A DNA stretch of 64,000 bases from Oscillospiraceae bacterium (GCA_022792495.1 JAAWBD010000085.1:1-64000); one strand, 5' to 3'; numbered from the stretch's first letter, positions 24,907 to 33,403 are shown. Notes: generated by a model not told the origin, from the sequence alone. Translations and numbers: made by a program.

Positions 24907-27900
24907 TTATCCCCATACCCCCTCCCCCTCTCTCTGACTCCACTGCTTCTTTTTATACATCAGGAAAGCCGCCCCCATCAGGGTCAGGACTCCCATTGTA
25001 TACCAAAGGGTGGTTCCGCTGCCGCCTGTGGCAGGCAGCTCGTAGTCGGCGGTGTTGATAAAGGTCACCCATGTCAGCTTCCCCGGCGTCACCGCCCCGG
25101 AGGTCACTGCCGACACGTCGGCTCCAAACCGCTCCACCTTCTCCTCGCCGTTCTCTCCCACCACCGTGTGGATCTCGGTACGGTAGCCCTGCTTGAACTC
25201 CCCCACCTCAGTGATGGTGTACCGGGTGTTCTCCGGCAGATGGTGGATCACCAGGATCTCCCCCGGCTCCAGCTCAAAGATCCCGTCGTTTCCGATGGCG
25301 TCTCCCCCATCCCGGTCGGAGGTGCTGATCTGTCCGTCCGGATCCCGGTGGAGGTACTGGATCTCATAATTGTCCGCCCCGTCCAGGCCCAAGGTGAACC
25401 GGAAGGGCGTATTGTCCTCCATGCCGCCCATCTGCTTCTCGATCCGGATAGTCCCCGTGTCCTGTTCGATCAGATCCTGGATCTGGGTCTCCAGATCCAC
25501 TCCCACCACCGTGGGCAGGGTGTACTGCATCCAGCAAGTGGAGCCCGAGGCTCCCCGCTCCGTGTAGAAGAAGGTGAGCCGGTAAGTTACCCGGGTATCC
25601 GGGGCCCACTCGTCGGTGCTGATATAGTCCCAAAGATCCACATACTGGCCTGCGGAGGGATGCACACCACCGATATCCACGATCTGCCGGGAGCCCTTCA
25701 GCGTCTCATTCCCGTCCCCATCCTTCTCCACCTGGCTGAGGAACACCCACATGTCATCGTCGCCGAAGAAGTAGTACTCCAACGGCCCGATATAGTTCTT
25801 GGTCAGCTCAAAGTCCACGGCAAAATTCATGCCGAAGTAGCCGTTGTGATCCTTTCCGTCATCGCTGTAAGGCAAGCTGGCCGCGTTGGCCTGCCCGTCA
25901 TTGGCCCGCTTCACCACATCCTTCTTGCCAAAGATGATGTCGTGTCCCTTCGCGCCCCAGGTGCTGGCCGAATCCATGGGCCAGAAATCGTTGCTCCAGA
26001 CCCCGGAGTTCAGCCGGAAGCTGTCCAGCTCCCTGGCCACAGTGCCGGGGATCTGGGTCAGGGTGTAGGTATCCCCCACCCGGCTGAATTGGATCCCGTC
26101 AATCTCCTGGAGCAGGGTCTTTCCCTCCTGGGCCCCGCCGCCGAACAGGACAGGCCCCACGATATCGTCGTCAAAGAACACATCATTCCCCTGCTCGTTC
26201 ATCCCCTTCACCAGCCCATAGGCACCGCCCTTAAAGGTGATATCCACCCGGTTGGGCCACTTGCCGCTTGCGTTGCGCTGGTTGATCAGATTCCCCAGGG
26301 AATCGGTGCCATTTTTCAGGCTTTCCGTTGTGCCCGTATTGGCATTTCCAAAGGCAAACCGGGCCTTGCCCCAGGGAATGTCCCCCCCATTGATCCCGAA
26401 GTTCTTGCCATCTCTGCTTGTGATCATATTTGTGGCGCCCACCCCGTGGGTGCCGTCGCTGATATCGTAATCATAGAAATCCGCCGGGAAAACCTCATCC
26501 TTTTGCTGGGGGTCGTAGATCAGCCGGATCACATCCTCCCCCTCCACCAAAATGTAGTTCTCATTGGCCTGTGCCGTCTCAGGGCGGTTGGTAAACCGGG
26601 TCACCCCCTCCTCATAGGGGAGCACCAGCCAATCCGCCGCTTCCGTACTGGTAGGATCTCCCTGTCCCCCCTTCTGGATCCAGATCTCATGGACTCTATA
26701 TTGGATATCCTGCACATTGCTTACCATATTAAAGTACTGCAGGCCGGGGGCGTCGAAATATTCAAACCGGCTGCCCTTCCGGGGATCATAGCCCCCCTCC
26801 TCGCCCCGCTTGTAGATCTCCGTCAGGATCCGCTGGGTCTCCACCTGACCGTCCGCCTTCACATAGATATTACGGACAACTGCGGAGGTCGCTCCCTTTT
26901 CGGGGAAGCTGCCCCCCACCTTCCGGCTGGTGTCCATCACATCCAGCGCGGTCCCGCTACCGTTCGCGGTGACCAGCCGATCCATCCAGGCGTAGTACTG
27001 CACATAGAAAACCACGTTGGCCCCCTGGGTCACCGAGTAGCCTACAGTGCCCCGCCGCTGGGTATATGCCTTAAAGTGGAGCTCCATGGCCTCACTCTTC
27101 TCCTCAGCGGTTTCCCCCTCCAGCTCCAGGGTCATCAGCCCCAGATCCTCGGGGCTGTCCAGCATCTCCTGGAAGGCCTGGGTGGGCTCCACCTCCAGGC
27201 TCACCTCGCACCCGGTCAGATCCACGGCCTCTCCGTTGTAGGTCAGGGTGTAGTCCAGAGCTCCCACCATCATGACCTCGCCGTCCTCGGCCGCCAGGCT
27301 GGCGTACTCATCATAGGCCTCCATATCCTCCGACTGGGTGACCGCCAGCTGGAACCCGGTCTCCTCTCCCTCCGTCTGGGGCACCAGGGCGATCCCTTCC
27401 GCCCGAAGGGTCAGGAGCACCGCTCCGTCCTCGCTCTCCGCGGTAAAGCTCTCCTGCAGCTCCACCGCCTCCGGCTCGGGCAGGGGCTCTTCCAGGCATT
27501 GCTCCACATGGGTGTGCTCGGGAATGTTACACTTCAGCTCCCCATCCTCAAAGAAGCACTCCTCCACATGGGTGTGCTCCATCAGGAAGCCGCAGTAATA
27601 ATGGATCTTCTCCTCCAGCTCCAGGGCCAGATAGCAATTGTCGTCGTGGGTATGCTCCTCCAGAGCGCAGGTAAGCGTCCGCAGCTCCTCCGTCTCCTCC
27701 GCCCCCTCGGCGTAGCAGCTCTCACTATGGCTGTGGCCCTCCCTCTCTTCCAGAGTGCAGGCCTCCCGGGTCACCGTCTCAAAGCAGGCCTCCCCGTGGC
27801 TGTGGCCTTCCCTTTCCTCCAGAGTACAGCTCAGTTTCTCGCTCCACTCGTAGCAGCTGTCGCTGTGCGCATGGGGAATGGACTCGGTGACAGTCTCGGT

Positions 27901-28449
27901 AACGGTCTCCATCACAGTTTCGGTCACCAGCTCGGTGACGGCCTCGGTCTCCACCACCGTCTCGCCGTTCTCGTCCACTCTCTCCCTCTCCACATCCACG
28001 CTGATCTCCCGGCTGATTTCCCGGGGAACCTCCCGGGTCACCTCCCGCTCCACGGTCTCCTCTGTCTCGGTGCAGATCAGCTCCCCCCGAAGGGAAACGT
28101 AGCAACTCTCATCATGGCTGTGGCCCTCCCCCTCAGTGAGAGCACAGGTCAGCTCCTCAGTCTCTCCCGCCCCACAGCTCTCACTGTGCGTATGGCCCTG
28201 GGCCTCCGCCAGCTCGCAGGTCGGCTCGCCGCTGCGGGTCACCGTCTCCACAGTGTAGCATTCCTCAGTGTGGACATGCTCGGGGATCTCGCACTGCAGG
28301 GGAGTGGTCATGGTGATGGCGGGAAGGATCAGGGCGTAGGTAGTGCAGAACACGACCACACCGGCCAATCCGGTGACCACCTTCTGCCAGCGGCTTTCCT
28401 TCCGCTGGGTAGCCAGATACTGCTTCGCCTGCCGTCTGACTCGTTCCAT
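24907..28449 (-). CDS. Giant LPxTG adhesin/tip pilin with HxH-C repeats and fibro-slime domain
   Basis: This 1180-aa surface protein has an unusual N-terminus: about 23 basic residues, then one hydrophobic helix (VVTGLAGVVVFCTTYALILPAI). Residues 53-318 carry about nine repeats of the form C-x-(I/L)-x(3-6)-H-x-H-x(3)-C (for example CEIPEHVHTEEC, CALTEGEGHSHDESC), split by a Thr/Glu/Val-rich stalk. A mixed region follows. A fibro-slime/PA14-like ligand domain lies near 800-950 (YYFFGDDDMWVFL, VDIGGVHPS). A SpaA-like domain and LPATGG sorting signal with helix and KKKQW tail end it. It is probably the adhesive pilus tip; the ligand is unknown. Confidence 0.85.
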   Translation of the reverse strand: MERVRRQAKQYLATQRKESRWQKVVTGLAGVVVFCTTYALILPAITMTTPLQCEIPEHVHTEECYTVETVTRSGEPTCELAEAQGHTHSESCGAGETEELTCALTEGEGHSHDESCYVSLRGELICTETEETVEREVTREVPREISREISVDVERERVDENGETVVETEAVTELVTETVMETVTETVTESIPHAHSDSCYEWSEKLSCTLEEREGHSHGEACFETVTREACTLEEREGHSHSESCYAEGAEETEELRTLTCALEEHTHDDNCYLALELEEKIHYYCGFLMEHTHVEECFFEDGELKCNIPEHTHVEQCLEEPLPEPEAVELQESFTAESEDGAVLLTLRAEGIALVPQTEGEETGFQLAVTQSEDMEAYDEYASLAAEDGEVMMVGALDYTLTYNGEAVDLTGCEVSLEVEPTQAFQEMLDSPEDLGLMTLELEGETAEEKSEAMELHFKAYTQRRGTVGYSVTQGANVVFYVQYYAWMDRLVTANGSGTALDVMDTSRKVGGSFPEKGATSAVVRNIYVKADGQVETQRILTEIYKRGEEGGYDPRKGSRFEYFDAPGLQYFNMVSNVQDIQYRVHEIWIQKGGQGDPTSTEAADWLVLPYEEGVTRFTNRPETAQANENYILVEGEDVIRLIYDPQQKDEVFPADFYDYDISDGTHGVGATNMITSRDGKNFGINGGDIPWGKARFAFGNANTGTTESLKNGTDSLGNLINQRNASGKWPNRVDITFKGGAYGLVKGMNEQGNDVFFDDDIVGPVLFGGGAQEGKTLLQEIDGIQFSRVGDTYTLTQIPGTVARELDSFRLNSGVWSNDFWPMDSASTWGAKGHDIIFGKKDVVKRANDGQANAASLPYSDDGKDHNGYFGMNFAVDFELTKNYIGPLEYYFFGDDDMWVFLSQVEKDGDGNETLKGSRQIVDIGGVHPSAGQYVDLWDYISTDEWAPDTRVTYRLTFFYTERGASGSTCWMQYTLPTVVGVDLETQIQDLIEQDTGTIRIEKQMGGMEDNTPFRFTLGLDGADNYEIQYLHRDPDGQISTSDRDGGDAIGNDGIFELEPGEILVIHHLPENTRYTITEVGEFKQGYRTEIHTVVGENGEEKVERFGADVSAVTSGAVTPGKLTWVTFINTADYELPATGGSGTTLWYTMGVLTLMGAAFLMYKKKQWSQREGEGVWG

Positions 28450-28499
28450 CTCTACGCCCTCCTTTCTTCCCGATTTGTTTCTTTTTGGGTTGTTTTATT

Positions 28500-28526
28500 G
28501 GTTACAGCGGTTACAAATTGGTAACA
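28500..28526. promoter_or_regulatory. Third GGTTACA cluster, upstream of the adhesin gene
   Basis: GGTTACA at 28500 and 28509 and GGTAACA at 28520 lie in the 89-bp gap between lepB and the adhesin. GGTTACAAAT is identical to the core in the duplicated element 1.2 kb upstream. No convincing -10 box follows here, so an internal promoter is possible but not shown. Confidence 0.4.
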
Positions 28527-28538
28527 GCTTTTCCGTCC

Positions 28539-29123
28539 TCAGCCCACCGGCCCGATCCCCTCCCAGGGCCAGATCCGGAAGATCAGCCTGCCCACGATCT
28601 GCTCGTCAGACACACATCCCACCGCCGTATTCCGGGAATCCAGCGATACGCTGCGATGGTCTCCCATCACAAAGATCCGGGATTCCGGCACCTGGTAGGG
28701 AAGCTCAATGTTGCACTGCCCCAGGGCTTTTTCCTGCAAATAGGGCTCCTCCAAAACCTCTCCGTCCAGGTAGACCGTCCCGTTCTCATCGATGTCCACC
28801 CACTGTCCGGCAGTGGCGATGACCCGTTTCACCAAAACCTTGTTGTCAAAGTAAAACGCGATCACATCGCCGGGCTTATACTTGGAGCCGTTCATGGACA
28901 CCACGATATCCCCTTCCAGCAGGTTGGGCGCCATGGAGGTTCCCGTGATCTGAAGCACCGGCAGCAGCAGAGTTGCGATCAAAACTGCCGCAGCTGCCAC
29001 GGTGATAAGGGTATAAATGGTGTTGCGAAGTACGCTTCGGTAGCGCTTTCGGTAATTTTCCCGGCGCAGCTCGGCTTCCAGCACCTCCACCGAGGGCCGC
29101 TTTTCCGGAAACCGTCTTTTCAC
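28539..29123 (-). CDS. lepB: Signal peptidase I
   Basis: This 194-aa membrane protease has an N-terminal cytosolic arm, one helix (about 34-55), catalytic Ser in ITGTSMAPNL and catalytic Lys in NKVLVKRVIATAG, then box E FVMGDHRSVSLDSRN. It removes signal peptides at the outer membrane face. Its place directly ahead of the pilin genes suggests a dedicated role for the pilin precursors, as in other sortase pilus loci. It starts with GTG in a GTGA overlap with the upstream gene, with GGGAGG as ribosome-binding site. Confidence 0.93.
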   Translation of the reverse strand: MKRRFPEKRPSVEVLEAELRRENYRKRYRSVLRNTIYTLITVAAAAVLIATLLLPVLQITGTSMAPNLLEGDIVVSMNGSKYKPGDVIAFYFDNKVLVKRVIATAGQWVDIDENGTVYLDGEVLEEPYLQEKALGQCNIELPYQVPESRIFVMGDHRSVSLDSRNTAVGCVSDEQIVGRLIFRIWPWEGIGPVG

Positions 29124-29632
29124 GTTTTTTCCTCCCGGGTTCTATTCTGGGTCCGACGGAGCAGCCATTCGGTCAGCTCCTCATGATCGGTCAGGTACTG
29201 CTCCAGCCGGCGGGACACCTCGTTCCAATAGCTGTCCGCCTCCCGCTGGGCCTGGGCGGTCATCTCCTCACAGGAGCGCTTGGTCTCCTCCTCCAGAGTC
29301 CGGCACCGCTGGGCGGCCTCGGCGATCATGGCCTCCGCCCGCTCCTTGGCCTTGGTCTCCAGCTGGTCGGCCTGGAGACTGTACCGTGTCTCCATGATCC
29401 TGATGTTCTCCAGATATTGGGCGGCGGCCTCGTCAGCGGCCTGGAACACAGCATTGAGCCGGAGGGCCGCCTCAGCCATAGTTCCGGCCTCCTGAAGGAT
29501 GATCTCCCGCTCCTCCAGCTTTGCCTGGGCCAGGGCCAACTCCTCCTCCAGGGCATCGCCCTTTTGGGTCTGCTCAATAAGCATCTGCAGCAACTCATCC
29601 CGGCGAAGCTTCTTCATCTCTTTGCCAGTCAT
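29120..29632 (-). CDS. Coiled-coil protein at the head of the pilus operon
   Basis: This 170-aa soluble protein is almost wholly helical and charged. Heptad-rich stretches run from about 15 to 55 (LEEELALAQAKLEEREIIL) and 85-150 (DQLETKAKERAEAMIAEAAQRC). No signal peptide or membrane helix is visible. It resembles DivIVA/GpsB-like scaffolds in general character only; I cannot assign a family. As first gene of the operon, overlapping the signal peptidase, it may position the secretion or sortase machinery. The ATG at 29632 is preferred over one 11 codons upstream, though its SD (GGGAGG) is distant. Confidence 0.65.
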   Translation of the reverse strand: MTGKEMKKLRRDELLQMLIEQTQKGDALEEELALAQAKLEEREIILQEAGTMAEAALRLNAVFQAADEAAAQYLENIRIMETRYSLQADQLETKAKERAEAMIAEAAQRCRTLEEETKRSCEEMTAQAQREADSYWNEVSRRLEQYLTDHEELTEWLLRRTQNRTREEKT

Positions 29633-29670
29633 GCTCTCTTTTTCGCCTCCCGCGGAATTCAACACTCTTT

Positions 29671-29812
29671 GTTATGCCCCATTCGGGGGCATAACACAAA
29701 GGCGTACGCCTTTGCCCTTTTCCTTTTTTGCACATTATAGCATATGCCGGTTACAGAATCGGTTACAAATTACACATTTTCTTTCAAAGTATTTCGCCGT
29801 TTTTAACAAAAT
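29671..29812 (-). repeat. Promoter-leader repeat, copy 1 (proximal)
   Basis: Copy 1 of a roughly 140-bp element directly repeated about 207 bp away. It contains GTTATGCCCC/GGGGCATAAC (10-bp stem, 29671-29695), then AC, then the perfect palindrome AAAGGCGTACGCCTTT (29698-29713), a T-rich tract, ATTATAGCA and two GGTTACA boxes. Read on the minus strand it is promoter first and hairpins second, ending about 40 bases before the coiled-coil gene. Confidence 0.85.
29734..29767 (-). promoter_or_regulatory. Proximal pilus-operon promoter with GGTTACA direct repeat
   Basis: On the minus strand TGCTATAAT is an extended -10 box. TGTAACC boxes at 29749-29755 and 29761-29767 recur with a 12-bp period over the spacer and -35 region, which has no TTGACA. 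This looks like activator-dependent transcription. The leader to the first ATG would be about 95 bases with both hairpins. Confidence 0.65.
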
Positions 29813-29877
29813 TCAGTGTAAGATTTTAGGCAATATGCCAGTCACACCGGCAATATTTTAGGAGTATAGTCCTTCTT

Positions 29878-30020
29878 GCTATGCCCCGTAGAAGGGGCAT
29901 AGCACAAAGCCGTACGGCTTTGGCGTTTTCTGGATTACAGCTACATTATAGCACACGCCGGTTACAAAAACAGTTACAAATCGCATATTTTCATTCAAAT
30001 TCCACCGTCATTTTAACCAA
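29878..30020 (-). repeat. Promoter-leader repeat, copy 2 (distal)
   Basis: Copy 2 has GCTATGCCCC/GGGGCATAGC (29878-29903), AC, then AAAGCCGTACGGCTTT (29906-29921), ATTATAGCA and two GTTACA boxes in the same order as copy 1. Two paired positions differ between the copies and pairing is kept in both (T-A to C-G in the first stem; G-C to C-G in the palindrome). Confidence 0.85.
29945..29978 (-). promoter_or_regulatory. Distal pilus-operon promoter with GGTTACA direct repeat
   Basis: On the minus strand GTGCTATAAT is an extended -10 box (29945-29950), with TGTAACC at 29960-29966 and TGTAACT at 29972-29978, again 12 bp apart. It duplicates the proximal promoter and reads through copy 1. Confidence 0.6.
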
Positions 30021-30126
30021 TTTTATCCAGTCTTTTTTTGTGCAATATGTATCCTCTCTTCCTCCTCCCGGTTACAAAACGATTCGCACAAGCTTGGTCA
30101 ATGTTTGCTTTTCCCTTGGATATCAT

Positions 30127-30155
30127 TTGACAGGCAGCACTTTTCATTGTAAAAT
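30127..30155 (+). promoter_or_regulatory. Sigma-A promoter of the hybrid kinase gene
   Basis: TTGACA and TAAAAT with a 17-base spacer, about 75 bases upstream of the kinase ATG. It is near consensus, unlike the divergent pilus promoters. Confidence 0.75.
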
Positions 30156-30228
30156 GATGAAAAATTTAACCAACAAAATGGTAGATCAATGCCGCCCTGG
30201 AAAGAAATCTGAGTTGGGAGGGATCGGG

Positions 30229-33200
30229 ATGTACCGCTGCCATATCCAATTTTATTTGCTGACCCATCGGATAGAGGAATTCAGATGCATTCAGGAGATT
30301 CCTCCCCTGGATGCCTTTACCCATGACTTCTCGATCTCCGACTGCATCCAGGCCCCCGCCCTGGAGGGGGCGGATGTGATCCTGGCCGATCTGCGGGAGC
30401 TAAATGCCGATGAGGCCCTGACTGTCCTGGCCGCAGGAAAGAAGAAGCAGGCAGAGCTGATCCTGCTGGCCGAGGAGGGACAGCTGGAGGAGACGGCTCT
30501 CCTGCCGGAGTTGGTGGCAGACCTTTGGCGGCTACCCATGACAGAGGGCGAGCTGCGCTTCCGGTTTTCCCGCTGGCAGAGAGAGTTCAAGCGGACCAAG
30601 GACGCCTGGCAGACCAGCCAGTTTTTGGAGGAGACCATCAACCACATCCCCAACCTTATTTGGTATAAGACCAAGCACGGTATCCACGAGAAGGTAAACG
30701 ACAGCTTCTGCCAGACGGTAAACAAGACCAAGGCCCAGGTGGAGGGCCGCGGCCACGCTTACATCTGGGATGTGGAGCAGGATGATCCAGCCTGTATTGA
30801 GTCAGAGCGGATCGTCATGACCAGCAGAGAGACCTGCGTTTCCGAGGAGACCGTGATGACCGGGGATGGCACCAAGCTACTGACCACCTATAAATCCCCC
30901 CTCTATGATCTGGACGGCAGCGTGATGGGCACGGTGGGCGTGGCCATCGATGTGACCCAGGAGCGGGCCTATGAGCAGGAGATCGTACGGAAAAACCGGA
31001 CTCTGGAGACCCTTTTCACCACATTGGACTGCGGTATTCTCTGCCACACGGTAGACGGCGCCCACATCCTTAGCATCAACCGGGCGGCCCTGACTTTGCT
31101 GGGCTACTCCTCCCAGCGGGAGATGGAAGCGGCCGGCTTTGACATGGTGGCCGAGTCCGTGCTGGAGGAGGACAAGGAGCTTCTGCGCCGGGCCATCCGC
31201 AGTCTGAAAACCGTTGGGGACACGGTGAATGTAGAGTACCGGGTGATCCACAGCGACGGCGAGATACTGCACATCATGGGCAGCATCAAGCTGCTGGAGG
31301 AAAACGGCAGACTCTTTTATCAGCGCTTTCTCCTGGATGTGACAGAGCAGAAGCTCCAGGCAAAGCGGGAGGAGCAGCACCAATTCGGACTGATCCAGGC
31401 CCTGAGCGTGGACTATAACCTGGTGTGCTACTTCGATCTGAACTCAGGGCGGGGAAGCTGTCTGCGGATCAGCGACTGCCCCTACGGGGTGCTGGAATCC
31501 CTTTTTGCCGGGGAGCCCATGATGGATGAGAGCCTGGCCGGCTATATAGAGACCTGCGTCTACTCCGAGGATCGGGAGATGATGCGCCAGACCCTGTCCC
31601 GGGATCACCTGAGAAAGACCCTGGCGGAAAAGAACATTGCCTACGCCAACTACCGCACCATCTGCAACGGGGAAATGCGGTACTTCCAGATGAAGGCGGT
31701 GCTGGCCGGCTCCCAGGACGAGAGCTGCGGCATTGTGCTGGGCTTCCGGAGCGTGGATCAGGAGACCCGCAGGGAGATGGAGAAAAAGAGCCTGCTGGAA
31801 AACGCTCTGGCCCAGGCCAACCGGGCCAATGAGGCCAAGAGCATCTTTCTGTCCAACATGTCCCATGACATCCGCACCCCCATGAACGCCATCATCGGCT
31901 TTACCACTCTGGCCTCCTCCCACATGGACAACCGAGAGCAGGTGGAGCTATATCTGAAAAAGATCATGGCCTCCGGCAACCATCTGTTGAGCCTGATCAA
32001 CGATGTGTTGGATATGAGCCACATTGAAAGCGGAAAGATCCAGCTGGAGGAAAAGCGGTACAGTCTGCCGGAGATCCTTCAGGATCTGCGCACCATGGTG
32101 CAGGGGGACGCCCAGGCCAAGGGGCTGGAGCTTCACATCGACAGGGCGGACATCCGGAATGAGGATATCTACTGCGACAGGCTTCGGCTCAACCAGGTCT
32201 TTTTGAATCTGCTGAGCAACGCCATCAAATACACCAACCCCGGGGGCTCCATCCACATCCTCGTGTCCGAGAGGCCGGCCGCCGTTCAGGGCTACGCCAA
32301 CTATGAATTCCAGGTACGGGATACGGGGATCGGGATGAGCCAGGAGTTCCTCGGCCGGATCTTCGACCCCTTTGAGCGGGAACGAAATTCCACCATCAGC
32401 GGCATTCAGGGCACAGGCCTTGGTATGGCCATCACCAAAAATATCGTGGATATGATGGGCGGCTCCATCACGGTGGAGAGTCGGCAGGCGGAGGGCACCC
32501 TTGTCACGGTCTCCTTCCCCTTCCGCATCGATGCCGACGAGACCCTTCTCCCCCTCCCGGAGTGGGAAAATAAACGGATCCTGGTGGCGGCCGAGCAGGG
32601 GGAGGATATTCTCCAGGTCCTGCGCCGCCTTAAGATCAGCGGCGAGGCCCTGCCGCCGGAGGAGGTTCTCCGGCGATTGAATGAGGGCGGGGAGGCCGCC
32701 GTCTATCACGCCTACCTTGTGGACTGGCCCTGCCCATATGGAACCGATATTCTCCGGGCCATCCGCAGCCACAGGGGAGAAAGCGCCCCGGCGGTGGTTT
32801 TGTCCGAGGCCGACTGGGCGGATATTGAAGCGGAGACCAGACAGGCTGGGGCCGCCGGATACTGCGGTAAGCCCCTGTTTCTGTCCCAGCTCCGCTCCTG
32901 CCTTGCCTCCCTCTCCGGTGAGGGAAACGCCGAAGAGGAGCAGGCACCAGAAAGGCCTCCACTCCGGTCAGGGCGGATTTTGCTGACTGAGGACAACCTG
33001 CTGAACCAGGAGATCGCTGTGGCAATCCTGGAGGAGGCCGGATTCCAGGTCGAAGTGGCCGACAACGGGGCCATCGCGGTGGAGATGCTGGGCCGGGCGG
33101 AGCCGGGCTACTACCAGTTGGTGCTGATGGATCTGCAGATGCCGGTGATGAACGGGTTTCAGGCCGCTGAGGCCATCCGTGCCCTGGAGGATCCCGCGTT

Positions 33201-33345
33201 GGCGGCTATCCCGATCATCGCCATGACGGCCAACGCCTTTGAGGAGGATAAGCAGGAGGCCCTGCGGCATGGGATGAACGGACACATCGCAAAGCCCATT
33301 GATGTGGGGATCCTTTTTGAGACGCTGGATCAGATCCTGAGGTAA
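30229..33345 (+). CDS. Hybrid sensor histidine kinase with PAS and receiver domains
   Basis: This 1038-aa cytosolic kinase begins with a receiver-like domain (about 1-110, DVILADLRELNADEAL). PAS-type regions follow at about 120-235 and 250-370, with a third diverged one to about 510. HisKA has His546 in SHDIRTPMNAI, and HATPase has DTGIGM and GTGLGMAI. A degenerate receiver (Asp832 in YLVDWPCP) is followed by an intact receiver with Asp968 in VLMDLQMPVMNG and Lys in HIAKPID. There are no membrane helices and no DNA-binding output domain, so it must signal onward. It diverges from the pilus operon. The ATG at 30229 has GGGAGG six bases upstream; the track start 116 codons earlier crosses the promoter. 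Confidence 0.9.
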   Translation: MYRCHIQFYLLTHRIEEFRCIQEIPPLDAFTHDFSISDCIQAPALEGADVILADLRELNADEALTVLAAGKKKQAELILLAEEGQLEETALLPELVADLWRLPMTEGELRFRFSRWQREFKRTKDAWQTSQFLEETINHIPNLIWYKTKHGIHEKVNDSFCQTVNKTKAQVEGRGHAYIWDVEQDDPACIESERIVMTSRETCVSEETVMTGDGTKLLTTYKSPLYDLDGSVMGTVGVAIDVTQERAYEQEIVRKNRTLETLFTTLDCGILCHTVDGAHILSINRAALTLLGYSSQREMEAAGFDMVAESVLEEDKELLRRAIRSLKTVGDTVNVEYRVIHSDGEILHIMGSIKLLEENGRLFYQRFLLDVTEQKLQAKREEQHQFGLIQALSVDYNLVCYFDLNSGRGSCLRISDCPYGVLESLFAGEPMMDESLAGYIETCVYSEDREMMRQTLSRDHLRKTLAEKNIAYANYRTICNGEMRYFQMKAVLAGSQDESCGIVLGFRSVDQETRREMEKKSLLENALAQANRANEAKSIFLSNMSHDIRTPMNAIIGFTTLASSHMDNREQVELYLKKIMASGNHLLSLINDVLDMSHIESGKIQLEEKRYSLPEILQDLRTMVQGDAQAKGLELHIDRADIRNEDIYCDRLRLNQVFLNLLSNAIKYTNPGGSIHILVSERPAAVQGYANYEFQVRDTGIGMSQEFLGRIFDPFERERNSTISGIQGTGLGMAITKNIVDMMGGSITVESRQAEGTLVTVSFPFRIDADETLLPLPEWENKRILVAAEQGEDILQVLRRLKISGEALPPEEVLRRLNEGGEAAVYHAYLVDWPCPYGTDILRAIRSHRGESAPAVVLSEADWADIEAETRQAGAAGYCGKPLFLSQLRSCLASLSGEGNAEEEQAPERPPLRSGRILLTEDNLLNQEIAVAILEEAGFQVEVADNGAIAVEMLGRAEPGYYQLVLMDLQMPVMNGFQAAEAIRALEDPALAAIPIIAMTANAFEEDKQEALRHGMNGHIAKPIDVGILFETLDQILR

Positions 33346-33366
33346 GGTGGGCTCTTGAAAAAAGAG

Positions 33367-33403
33367 AGAGGCTCTGGAGCTGTGTGGCTCCAGAGCCTCT
33401 TTG
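33367..33403 (+). terminator. Terminator of the hybrid kinase gene
   Basis: AGAGGCTCTGGAGC and GCTCCAGAGCCTCT form a 14-bp perfect stem with a 6-base loop, ending in TTT. Confidence 0.85.

Noticed and set aside
22356-25058. 900-aa plus-strand ORF
   Set aside because: It is antisense to the class C sortase and major pilin genes and has low-complexity composition.
24880-28524. 1214-aa plus-strand ORF
   Set aside because: It is the antisense shadow of the 1180-aa adhesin gene. The GC-rich codon pattern leaves the opposite frame open. It is rich in His/Leu/Gly with no domain, and lacks a promoter.
29671-30020. CRISPR array or transposon ends
   Set aside because: There are only two diverged copies with no spacer series, no cas genes, no transposase and no target duplication; promoter elements explain the layout better.
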